Made by a program: the position numbers and the translations under genes. Below are positions 1-7,914 of a DNA stretch of 64,000 bases, piece after piece (the stretch's first letter is position 1; each line of letters opens with the position of its first letter). Source of the stretch: GCA-003244245 sp052390495 (GTDB taxonomy: Bacteria; Actinomycetota; Actinomycetes; Mycobacteriales; Pseudonocardiaceae). The notes beneath the pieces were generated by a model. That model worked only from the letters and a program-made list of their open reading frames with translations, was not told where the DNA came from and did no database searches. Location: the NCBI GenBank assembly GCA_052390495.1, contig JBQTGW010000076.1:48493-112492 (forward strand), given 5' to 3'.

Positions 1-1
1 C

Positions 2-1003
2 GAGGCCACCAGCGGTGGACTGTGCCTGAGCCTGCTCTACCACGGCACCGATGCCCTGGTGGATGGCGAGAGCTCCTTTGCCCAGGCATACGGCGGCGTG
101 CTGGCCGTGTGCGTGCTGGGCGACGATCCGGACGTCGTCACCACCTACGAATGCGACGGCCTGCTGGGCGTCGGCGCTGCCGAAGGCGAGAGTGCGGCGG
201 AGCGCGACACGAAGACTGGCCACACCGAGGCATACTCCGATAACGAGCTGGTCAAGCTGTGCTTGACCGAAGGCTGGGACGGCTTTGTCTGCGAGGGCAT
301 CCTGGGTGCATCGGTCCTGCACTCGGACTCCGAGTCCGAGTCAGAGACCCCGGATACCTCGCGTGACTCGTGGCTGATCGGCCTCGACAGCGGTGGTGAA
401 GCACTGCTGCGGATCGAAGATCCCACCGGTATCTCGATTCCGGACGGTTGTGGCGAGCCTGCGGTCGTGTGCCTGTTCCTGAACCAGGGCGAGTCGTTCA
501 TCTTCGACAACCCCCAGGGTGCCGGTAGCGCGCAGGAGGCACTGCACCTCGACCTGCTGAACGGCACTCCGCTGGACGTGCTCGTCGAGCTGGGTCAGGC
601 GGAGTCCATCGCACACCTTGAGTCGCCTCCTGGTTGCCCACCTGGCGAGAAGGGCCCATGCCCGACCGATGTGCCGGAGTGCAAGGACGGCGTTGACAAT
701 GATGGCGATGGGAAGATCGATTTCCCGAAGGACCCGGGTTGCGAGAGTCCCGAAGATGACTCCGAGAAGGACGAGCCGGAGTGCAAGGACGGGATCGACA
801 ACGACGGTGACAAGAAGATCGACTTTGGTGAGGACCCCGAGTGCGACAGCCCCGAGGACGACTCCGAGTCGAACGGTAAGAAGGACCTGGCTGACACCGG
901 TGCAGATGTTGCACCGCTGCTCGCCGGTGCATTCCTGCTGATCGGTATGGGCGCGCTGACTGTCGCTGCCACCCGCAGGCAGGTTGGCAAGCACAGCATC
1001 TGA
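2..1003 (+). CDS. Sortase-anchored surface protein, 5' end outside the window
   Basis: The frame is open to the left edge, so the start and signal peptide are not visible; 333 residues are. Two acidic repeats (about nt 676-770 and 778-868), each with DGxDNDGDxxID, resemble thrombospondin type 3-like calcium loops. Then come LADTG (nt 887-901), a hydrophobic segment and a basic tail with TRRQ. This is the actinobacterial LAXTG sorting signal for covalent attachment to peptidoglycan by a class E sortase. The region before the repeats contains a Ser/Glu-rich stretch (nt 325-345). The function of the N-terminal domain is not recognised. No sortase gene is visible in the window. Confidence 0.8.
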   Translation, partial: EATSGGLCLSLLYHGTDALVDGESSFAQAYGGVLAVCVLGDDPDVVTTYECDGLLGVGAAEGESAAERDTKTGHTEAYSDNELVKLCLTEGWDGFVCEGILGASVLHSDSESESETPDTSRDSWLIGLDSGGEALLRIEDPTGISIPDGCGEPAVVCLFLNQGESFIFDNPQGAGSAQEALHLDLLNGTPLDVLVELGQAESIAHLESPPGCPPGEKGPCPTDVPECKDGVDNDGDGKIDFPKDPGCESPEDDSEKDEPECKDGIDNDGDKKIDFGEDPECDSPEDDSESNGKKDLADTGADVAPLLAGAFLLIGMGALTVAATRRQVGKHSI

Positions 1004-1013
1004 TGTACCAACA

Positions 1014-1046
1014 GCGGGGGTCGGCGAGCACTTCGTCGACCCCCGC
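1014..1046 (+). terminator. Strong hairpin after the surface-protein gene
   Basis: Perfect 10-bp stem GCGGGGGTCG / CGACCCCCGC with a 13-nt loop, starting 11 nt after the stop codon. It has no T-run, as is usual in high-GC actinobacteria. Its position argues against starting the next gene at the ATG that overlaps the stop codon. Confidence 0.6.
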
Positions 1047-1086
1047 TGGCATCTCCGGAACCAGAACCCTTACGATCGGCGCCCTG

Positions 1087-1662
1087 ATGACTACTTTGCT
1101 CACCCGGCTGCGTGCGCGGCCCATCCCTTCTGTGATCGCCATCGTGGCGCTCGTGCTAGCGCTCGGGTTCGGCGTGATTGCCGCCGTACTGACCTGGCTG
1201 CCGGAGGATTCCGCGGCGAATTCCGGCGACAGTGAAGAGCTGGTCAACACCGCGGGTGGATACCGCATCGAGGTGCCCGAATCCTGGTCGAGCACCCAGG
1301 AAGGGCGCACCACGACAGTGAAGAGTCCGGATGGGAACACTCTGATCACCTTCGGCTTGGGCCGCACCGGGCCGTTGGCGGTGGCCGCCACCCTGTTCTT
1401 CCAGCAGGTGGGCAGCAACTACGACAAGGTCGAGGTGTTCAAGCCCGAGGCTGAGACGATCGGTGGGCTGCCTGCCCTGGTCTACGCCGGGGTCGGTAAC
1501 AACGACAAGAACGTCCGGGTCCGCTTCCTCACGGTCACTGTCGAGAACAGCCCCACCAACTACGGCATCACGGTGTTCACCGAACTCGGCTCTGATCCCC
1601 AAGCTGTGCTACCCCACGTGAACGAAGTCGTGGAGTCCTTCCGAGAACTGCCACCGGCCTGA
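1087..1662 (+). CDS. Membrane-anchored protein of unknown function
   Basis: 191 residues. A basic N-terminus is followed by one membrane segment (about residues 15-37), then an extracytoplasmic domain beginning near YRIEVPESW. A short Trp-containing strand followed by a DGNTL-like segment is typical of small actinobacterial LpqN/PsbP-like outer domains, but no family can be named with certainty. An in-frame ATG at 1003 would put the terminator hairpin inside the gene, so 1087 is preferred. No good ribosome binding site is visible at either start. The 3' end overlaps the convergent phosphatase gene by about 100 nt. Confidence 0.6.
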   Translation: MTTLLTRLRARPIPSVIAIVALVLALGFGVIAAVLTWLPEDSAANSGDSEELVNTAGGYRIEVPESWSSTQEGRTTTVKSPDGNTLITFGLGRTGPLAVAATLFFQQVGSNYDKVEVFKPEAETIGGLPALVYAGVGNNDKNVRVRFLTVTVENSPTNYGITVFTELGSDPQAVLPHVNEVVESFRELPPA

Positions 1663-2486
1663 GTGGCGCGGCTCGAGGCGTCGACGGCCACCACCACGGT
1701 GGTGATGTTGTCTCGACCTCCGGATTCCAGCGCGACGTTGGTCAGCATCTCGGCTGCGCTCAGCGGGCTGGCTGCCTCCCGTACTATCACAGCCAGTTCC
1801 TCGGAGTTCCACAAATAGCACCACAACCCGTCGCTGCACAGCAGCACGGCGCCGTTGCCGGTGGTCGCCAACGTCGCGATCTGGGCGGGTTCACGGTCGG
1901 CCGTATCACCCAGCCAGCGCCACAGCGTCCCGGTGTGCCCGTCACCGTAAGCCTCCTGCGGGCTCTGCCTGCCACCCCGCACTGCTTGACCGGCCCAGGT
2001 GTCGTCCGTGGTCAAACACCGAGAGGGCGGGCCGCCTCGCCCCGCCAGCCAGTAAGCCCGGCTGTCCCCGATCCATCCGACAGTGATCTGCCCGCCGCTG
2101 ACCACAGCAGACACGAACGTGCACGCCGGAGCGGTACCACCCTCCTCGGGGCGGCGTAGAGCGGCCACCGCCGCGGCTGCCCCGGCTGCCGCTTCCCGGG
2201 TAGCGGTGACGAGATCGGCTCGGTTGAGAACCGCAGTGGCCAGCACATTGACCGCCACGTCGACCGCTGCCCGGGATGCCTCATCCGGTCGGTGCGAGGC
2301 GGAGACGCCATCCGCGACGGCGACCACCGTGGTGTCGGCCGTGATCTGCCGTAGTGCCATCGCGTCCTCATTGCGGGTGCGCCGCAGTCCGGGGTCACTG
2401 ACCCCCGCTGCAGCACCCAGATCTGTTAGCACCCTGTCGCGCGACGGGGCCTGCACTTGCGGCTGTGCGACTCGATAAACCAGCAC
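1560..2486 (-). CDS. PP2C-family serine/threonine protein phosphatase
   Basis: 308 residues from a GTG preceded by GGAG at 5 nt. An upstream in-frame GTG at 2543 has no such site. PP2C metal-binding motifs are in order: NEDA, VAVADGVS, GDSRAYW, LLCSDGLW and GGRDNITT. The domain fills most of the protein and there is no membrane segment, unlike the PstP homologue at 21-22 kb. It should remove phosphates from Ser/Thr-phosphorylated proteins. It is convergent with the preceding gene and divergent from the SARP regulator across the 22-bp repeat tract. No kinase is adjacent. Confidence 0.85.
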   Translation of the reverse strand: MLVYRVAQPQVQAPSRDRVLTDLGAAAGVSDPGLRRTRNEDAMALRQITADTTVVAVADGVSASHRPDEASRAAVDVAVNVLATAVLNRADLVTATREAAAGAAAAVAALRRPEEGGTAPACTFVSAVVSGGQITVGWIGDSRAYWLAGRGGPPSRCLTTDDTWAGQAVRGGRQSPQEAYGDGHTGTLWRWLGDTADREPAQIATLATTGNGAVLLCSDGLWCYLWNSEELAVIVREAASPLSAAEMLTNVALESGGRDNITTVVVAVDASSRATQAGGSSRKDSTTSFTWGSTAWGSEPSSVNTVMP

Positions 2487-2648
2487 TTTCGCTCCACCCC
2501 CAGATACGGTCTCACTCCTGCGTCCCACCCCCCACCCGGGCACCCGGACTTGAGGTGGCCACTGTCCTGTCTAGCGGGAATACGGATCCACGGACGAGCT
2601 AATTCATGGGGCTGCCAGGCGAACCTGGGAGATGCACCACTGCACAGG

Positions 2649-2758
2649 GCTATGCGCAGGGTGCGGAAGCACTGTGCACAAGGAGCAGACATACCGTGCA
2701 CAAGGAGCAGACACACCGTGCACGGGACGCGGACACACCGTGCACGGGGTGCGGACAC
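2649..2758. repeat. 22-bp tandem repeat tract, five copies
   Basis: Units start at 2649, 2671, 2693, 2715 and 2737. The shared core is like ACCGTGCACGGGGTGCGG, with the first copy most diverged. Each unit carries the self-complementary GTGCAC or a near match. The period (22 bp, two helical turns) is not a multiple of 3, so it is unlikely to be coding. It lies in the 542-bp divergent gap between the PP2C gene and the SARP regulator, 271 bp before the regulator start. No other feature was seen in that gap. Confidence 0.8.
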
Positions 2759-3028
2759 ACGCCAGGAGGGGGGTGAAGGGCTGGAAAGCGGGTGCCGCAG
2801 CACGGCGGATCGCTGATCCGCTGGCCACGACACCCGCCAACCCGGCCACCTCCCCCGTTGGCCGCCAGCATCGACGCTCCGCCAACCGGGTGCTGCGAAG
2901 GTCGATTGGCTCAAGCCTCGCACGCCGAAATGGATGGCGGCTGGACGAGAGTTGGATCGCCCTGTCATCCTTCAGGGACTCGACCCGTACCTTGCGCCAC
3001 CCCCCGGTGCACCAGCTAGGAAGACGAT

Positions 3029-6025
3029 ATGGAGTTCCGGCTCTTGGGAGCGCTGGAGGCGCGCCACGGCGGCCGGCCGGTGGATCTCGGCGACCGACAG
3101 CAGCGTTACGTGTTGGCAGCGCTGCTGCTGGAAGCCAACAAGCCGGTTTCCGTGGAAAGACTTGTTGAGATCGTCTGGGGGCCTGCCGCACACGAGTCCG
3201 CCACGAAGCTCATCAACACCTATATTTCGCGCCTACGGAAGATATTCCGGGAGGCCGAAGTAGCTGAAATTCAATTGGACAAGGATCAACTCAATACTCG
3301 CACGCTTCGTGTAGACCCAGCTAGAATCGATTACTTCCGATTTGCCGAGCTGCGGAACCAGGCCCAGGCGGCGCAGCGAAATCGCGATGACAGCCGGGCT
3401 CTCGCGCTGCTCCGTGAGGCAGCCGAACTCTGGCAGGGAGAGTTCCTTGCCGACCTGGATAATGATGCACTTCGTCTTCCTTATCAGCGTCAGCTGCAAC
3501 GCATACGACTTGACGTCCTACACGATTTGGCCGTACTAGAAATCGACAACGGTGATTACGGATCAGTACAGGATCACCTGTACACAGTCGTTTCCGATAA
3601 TCCTGAGCACGAGCGGCTGGCTGCCCTCCTAGGAAGAGCGATGCTGGCAGCCGGCGACCGCAACGGTGCGCTGGAAGTAGCGAATCGGACGATTACGGTA
3701 GTTCGTGAAAACGGCATGGAGATCTCGTCGGAGCTGAAATCACTACAGGAACTGGCATTACGTAGTGAGACCAAGCGTCGACCCGTGCGGCTGCCGCGGG
3801 ACCTCGGTACATTCACCGGCCGGGACGCCGAACTCGATGCGCTGCTGACTGTCGGGCATATCGCCCACGGTGAGCCCGTACCACCTCCGGTCCTGACTGT
3901 CAGTGGAATGCCTGGAGTTGGCAAGACTGCACTGGCCATCCACGCCGCTCATAAACTAGCGCCAAACTTTCCAGACGGCCAGCTCTTCGTCGATCTCCAT
4001 GGCTTCACACCCAACCTTGATCCCGTCCCGCCCGGTCATGCGCTCGGGCGCCTACTCACAATGCTCGGCGTACCAGGCGCTGCTATCCCCAAGGATCTGG
4101 AGGACAGAGCCGCCCTTTATCGCAGCAAGATAGCGAACACTCGCAGACTCATCCTGCTCGACAACGCCAAGGACGAGGCGCAGGTGGAACCGCTGTTGCC
4201 GGGCACAGTGGGCTCTCTTGTCATCGTCACCAGCCGACGCCGACTCAGTGGTCTGGACTACAGCCGCGGAGTGCACCTCGATCCCATGCCGCCAGGCGAA
4301 GCACTCGCGTTGTTCACAAAGATCGTCGGCCCCGAACACATCGGTCGGCAGATCGGTGCGGCACACGATATAATCGAACTGGCCGGAAGGCTACCCCTTG
4401 CTATTCGGCTCGTTACCGGTCGGCTCCTGGCGCATCCTCGCTGGCAACTGGAATACCTTGCGGATTTGCTTCGTAAAAAAGCCCTGCGGCTGACCCAATT
4501 CGATCCTGCAGAACGCCGACTCGCGGCGGCCTTCTACGTATCGTATGAACAGCTCACACCCGAGCAGCAGCAGGTATTCCGTCTGCTCGGCGCCGCATCT
4601 GGTCCAGAATTCGATAGCTGCTCCGTCGCTGCCTTGGCGGACGCGGCAGAAAGCGACATCGACGGACTACTCGAGATCCTCCATCGTCTCAGCCTGGTGG
4701 AGGACGCCTCGCCGGGGCGCTACCGGCTCCATGACTTGCTTCGTACCTACGCCGAGATGCTCACCGGCGACGATTCGGCCGACCGAGACGCCGCCGTATC
4801 CCGGTTGCTCGATTATTATCTGTACAAGGCAGCTGCCGCTGCGGCTGCCGCCTTCCCACACGATCGACATCGGCTCCCGCCGGACGCCGAACCCATCAAA
4901 TTCGGTTTCACATTTGCGGTGGAGGAAGATGCGCTGGACTGGCTGCGGCTAGAGCATCCCAACCTCGTCGCGGCGATTCGGCTCGCGGCTCAGGACGCCC
5001 GGAACGAGGTAGCTTGGAAGCTGGCCTGTGTCGTGTGGCGTTACCTCTACCTCCGCGGGCATCTCGATGATTGGCGGGAGACCCTCTGGCTGGCACTGCA
5101 CGCGGCGCGTGCGGCGGGACATGTCTGGGGCCAGGCACAGGCTCTGCAGCAGCTGAGCTTGGCATGCTGGCGAGCCGGAGACTCGCAACAGGCATGGGAT
5201 CTGGGCAACCAGTCCTTACAGCTCTGGCTCTCACTCGGTGATCAACACGGTGAAGCTGACGCGCGCAGTGCCCTCGGCTTGGCAGGTAAGCGACTGGGCC
5301 ACTTCACCGATGCGCGCGCACACTACAGCCGGGCGATAGATCTTTACAGTGAGATCAACGACCAGCGCGGTTGTGCCAACGTGTTGGACAATCTCGGTGA
5401 TCTCGACGAGCGGCTCGGTTACCTGCAGTCTGCATTAGAACGTCATAACGCGGCGCTGTCGATCCTGTGCACTGTGAACGACAGACAGGGACAGGTGTAT
5501 GTGTTGAACAACATCGGCAGCGTGCGGCAGAAGCTCGGGCAACTCGATGACGCCGTTGCGTTGCACCAGCGTGCGCTGACGATTTCCGAACAGATCGAGT
5601 ATCCACATGGTGCGGCGTTCTCCTTGAACTACCTGGGTGCCGCTTATCGGAACATGGGTGAGCCGGAAACCGCGGCGGGATACCACGGGCGCGCACTCGA
5701 AATCGCCAGAAATCTGGGTGATCCGACACTGGAAACGGATATTCACAACGATCTAGGCGAAACTTATCACGCTGGCGGCGACTACTCAGAGGCTTTGGAA
5801 AGCCACCGGAATGCATTGACCTTTGCTAGCCGAACCGGTGACCTCCGAGAACAGGCCCGGGCCCACCACGGTATTGCACGGGCCATGCATACCGGTGACC
5901 TTCACCAAGGTGCCTACGATCACTGGCTGAAGGCGGTCGCACTGTACCGGGAACTGGACATCCCCGAGGCCGGTCATGCCGAGAAAGAGCTGGGCCAGCT
6001 GAATTGCGCGTGCCGATCTGCATGA
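3029..6025 (+). CDS. AfsR-type SARP regulator with NB-ARC and TPR domains
   Basis: 998 residues, starting 6 nt after AGGAAG. Order: OmpR-like winged helix (about 1-92), bacterial transcriptional activation domain (about 97-245), NB-ARC ATPase with P-loop GMPGVGKT (293-300) and Walker B LLDNAKDE (near 376), and C-terminal TPR repeats (about 690-985) with the usual A/L/Y spacing. This is the architecture of Streptomyces AfsR and similar pathway activators, which bind direct repeats at target promoters. The first third uses more A/T-rich codons than its neighbours, which may mean transfer. No biosynthetic cluster adjoins it, so its targets are unknown. Confidence 0.9.
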   Translation: MEFRLLGALEARHGGRPVDLGDRQQRYVLAALLLEANKPVSVERLVEIVWGPAAHESATKLINTYISRLRKIFREAEVAEIQLDKDQLNTRTLRVDPARIDYFRFAELRNQAQAAQRNRDDSRALALLREAAELWQGEFLADLDNDALRLPYQRQLQRIRLDVLHDLAVLEIDNGDYGSVQDHLYTVVSDNPEHERLAALLGRAMLAAGDRNGALEVANRTITVVRENGMEISSELKSLQELALRSETKRRPVRLPRDLGTFTGRDAELDALLTVGHIAHGEPVPPPVLTVSGMPGVGKTALAIHAAHKLAPNFPDGQLFVDLHGFTPNLDPVPPGHALGRLLTMLGVPGAAIPKDLEDRAALYRSKIANTRRLILLDNAKDEAQVEPLLPGTVGSLVIVTSRRRLSGLDYSRGVHLDPMPPGEALALFTKIVGPEHIGRQIGAAHDIIELAGRLPLAIRLVTGRLLAHPRWQLEYLADLLRKKALRLTQFDPAERRLAAAFYVSYEQLTPEQQQVFRLLGAASGPEFDSCSVAALADAAESDIDGLLEILHRLSLVEDASPGRYRLHDLLRTYAEMLTGDDSADRDAAVSRLLDYYLYKAAAAAAAAFPHDRHRLPPDAEPIKFGFTFAVEEDALDWLRLEHPNLVAAIRLAAQDARNEVAWKLACVVWRYLYLRGHLDDWRETLWLALHAARAAGHVWGQAQALQQLSLACWRAGDSQQAWDLGNQSLQLWLSLGDQHGEADARSALGLAGKRLGHFTDARAHYSRAIDLYSEINDQRGCANVLDNLGDLDERLGYLQSALERHNAALSILCTVNDRQGQVYVLNNIGSVRQKLGQLDDAVALHQRALTISEQIEYPHGAAFSLNYLGAAYRNMGEPETAAGYHGRALEIARNLGDPTLETDIHNDLGETYHAGGDYSEALESHRNALTFASRTGDLREQARAHHGIARAMHTGDLHQGAYDHWLKAVALYRELDIPEAGHAEKELGQLNCACRSA

Positions 6026-6041
6026 ATATCACCGCCGTGTG

Positions 6042-6209
6042 CTATCCGCCGAACCACCCTTGACCTGCTTTGTCAGCAGCTTTCGCGGTATGGACCACAC
6101 TGATCAATTGCTCGTCACCGGCGGGCGATGCGGCCAGCGGCTGCGCAGCGAAGAGACCCACGACAATGGCAATCCAGGCCAGTACCAGACAGATTCTCGA
6201 GACAGACAT
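6042..6209 (-). CDS. Small secreted peptide, 55 residues
   Basis: ATG preceded by AAAGG at 7 nt. The N-terminus is MSVSR, then a hydrophobic run (about 6-24) ending in QPLAASPAG, which looks like a signal peptide with cleavage near residue 27. The predicted mature peptide is about 28 residues, without cysteine, ending GQGWFGG. It is convergent with the SARP-TPR regulator, with stop codons 16 nt apart. The family is not recognised. Real expression is inferred only from the start signals and the signal-peptide pattern. Confidence 0.5.
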   Translation of the reverse strand: MSVSRICLVLAWIAIVVGLFAAQPLAASPAGDEQLISVVHTAKAADKAGQGWFGG

Positions 6210-6645
6210 GATACACCTTTGCTTTCGTGTTGGCGGGCCCATGCGTTTAGCGACGCTACCCCTGTCCGGCAACACCGACCACCCCCTGCTCGGATGAGGA
6301 TGATACTCATCGATTCGGCATGGCCGGTGCCTACGCGAGGGCGTCGGAACGGGCGGTCCGTGGCGACGTCATAGCTGGCGCCTCGTCGTCCAGTGTAGGG
6401 GCAGGCTCGGCAGCGCCCTCCCGGTGGAGGTCGGTCCAACAGCCCCACTGCTACCGTCGTGCGGGTTGGTGACCGGGTCGACGTGGTCTGAGAGGGAACT
6501 ACCGACCCAATTGGGTGACCTATGACCCTGGACCAGCGACCCTCAAGGGCGAAACGTTCGATGGGCATCCGTTGGTCGAGGGTGTGATTCGGGTCGTGAT
6601 CCGGATCCGAATGGTGGTCCTAGCCTGGGCCGGAGAAGAGGAAAC
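6210..6645. other. Intergenic stretch without a recognised gene
   Basis: About 436 bases. Upstream signals of the 55-residue gene (minus) and the 31-residue gene (plus) must lie here. Only high-GC shadow frames were seen. No hairpin, repeat or known promoter was clear enough to call. Confidence 0.4.
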
Positions 6646-6741
6646 ATGACGCGGAGCTGGGCCTTGCTGCGGTTCTTCGGGTTGATATTGGCGCTGGCAC
6701 TGTTCGGTGTGCTCGTGATGATCGTGAGCCTGTTCGGGTAG
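6646..6741 (+). CDS. Single-span membrane micropeptide, 31 residues
   Basis: ATG follows GAAGAGGAAAC, a good ribosome site. The translation starts MTRSW, continues as one hydrophobic helix (about 6-30) rich in Leu/Phe/Val, and ends SLFG before TAG. It has no paralogue in the window. It may be a free-standing membrane peptide. The convergent STAS-HATPase gene begins its stop 34 nt downstream. Support comes from the ribosome site and the clean amphipathic-free helix; no family is recognised. Confidence 0.5.
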   Translation: MTRSWALLRFFGLILALALFGVLVMIVSLFG

Positions 6742-6774
6742 TTGACTCACGTCACGTCAGAGGGTGCGGACGAG

Positions 6775-7557
6775 CTAGCTGACGGTGGTCTGGATCCACC
6801 GCCTCGGTGTCCGCCGGGGAAGGCTCAGCACGAGGTCCGCCCAGACAGTTTTGCCCCAGGCGGTGGGGATGATCCCCCAATGGCTCGCCAGGCCCGCAAC
6901 CAATCGCAGGCCGTGTGCCCTCGTGGCGGGGCCAACGGCACAGCGGAGCGACGGGACGGGCGGCACCGTGCCGCGGTCGCTCACCTCGATGCGCAAGACC
7001 TGCTGACGGACGGCCACACACAGCTCGATGGGGGGATCAGCATGCTCGACCGCGTTGGTCGCGAGCTCGGTAACGATCATCAGTGCCGCGTCGCGCAGCG
7101 CGTCCAGCCGCCATCGGTTGCACACCTCGTCAAGCACTCGACGGGCAGTCCGGCCGGCATGCGGATCCGCGGGTAGCTGCCGGGTCACCCGCCGCCGGGC
7201 CGGGGCCCGCTCGGCCGCCTCGATGGCCTGTTTGCGAGTGTCGAACACCCGCACGTACAACGGAGCAGATCGGCGGAGCATGGCCCGCGTGGTCGGGCAG
7301 GGCGCAGCGAGGATGAGCTCTCCGTCGGCCGCTGCGGCAGCCATCCGGCCCAGCGCGGGAAACACCGAGACGCTCAGCTCATCCACGTCATCCAGACCGG
7401 CAAGATCCAGTACGATCGCGCTCGGCGAGCCGGCCATGACCTTCAGCGAGACCGTTCGCAGTTGCGGGATGGTGTCCAGCCGCAGCGCGCCCTGCACCTC
7501 GATCAGCCCGATCGGACATGTGCTGTGCACCACACATCTTATCCCGGACTGCTCCAC
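6775..7557 (-). CDS. STAS-HATPase fusion, anti-sigma/antagonist type
   Basis: 260 residues. An N-terminal STAS-like half (about 8-105; IVLDLAGLDDVDELSVS matches the anti-sigma antagonist core) is joined to an RsbW-like HATPase_c_2 domain (about 130-240) with N-box ELATNAVEHA and SDRG. The family normally controls a sigma factor by partner switching. Here antagonist and kinase are on one chain. No sigma-factor gene is adjacent. It is divergent from the conservon across a 357-bp gap containing a long inverted repeat, so the two may share control. Confidence 0.75.
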   Translation of the reverse strand: MEQSGIRCVVHSTCPIGLIEVQGALRLDTIPQLRTVSLKVMAGSPSAIVLDLAGLDDVDELSVSVFPALGRMAAAAADGELILAAPCPTTRAMLRRSAPLYVRVFDTRKQAIEAAERAPARRRVTRQLPADPHAGRTARRVLDEVCNRWRLDALRDAALMIVTELATNAVEHADPPIELCVAVRQQVLRIEVSDRGTVPPVPSLRCAVGPATRAHGLRLVAGLASHWGIIPTAWGKTVWADLVLSLPRRTPRRWIQTTVS

Positions 7558-7697
7558 AGCCTCTCCGTCCCCGACATCACCCGGCCCCGTAGCACCGCCC
7601 TACAGAAGTGCGTACGCGTCTGGGGGACCATCATGAAACCTAACTCGCGATGTCCGCGATGGGCACCGCCGACCGGAGTGAATCGTGACTGGTCACG

Positions 7698-7745
7698 AGC
7701 ACTACTGCATTCGGCCTAATCTCGTGGGCCGCATGCAGTAGTGCT
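7698..7745. repeat. Long inverted repeat between STAS-HATPase and conservon
   Basis: Perfect 13-bp arms AGCACTACTGCAT (7698-7710) and ATGCAGTAGTGCT (7733-7745). Inside them, CGGCC pairs with GGCCG around a 10-nt loop. No T-run follows on either strand, so it is either a cruciform/operator or a leader hairpin. It is the main feature of the 357-bp divergent gap. Confidence 0.7.
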
Positions 7746-7914
7746 GAAGTACGGATCACCTACTCGGCGTAACGTTCAGGGTTCGCACCGGAACCATATA
7801 GCAGTACCATTCCGCCGTCTGCCCCAAACACGCGAGCGAGAATTCTCACATGATCATTGTGTCGCTGAGCCCTCTACGACAAGTTGCAACCCCCAACGAT
7901 GGGTGGGCCATACG

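Noticed and set aside
1003..1086. Upstream ATG of the second gene overlapping the surface-protein stop
   Set aside because: It would place a perfect terminator hairpin inside the coding region.
2649..2758. CRISPR array
   Set aside because: Units are contiguous 22-mers without spacers and no cas gene is present.
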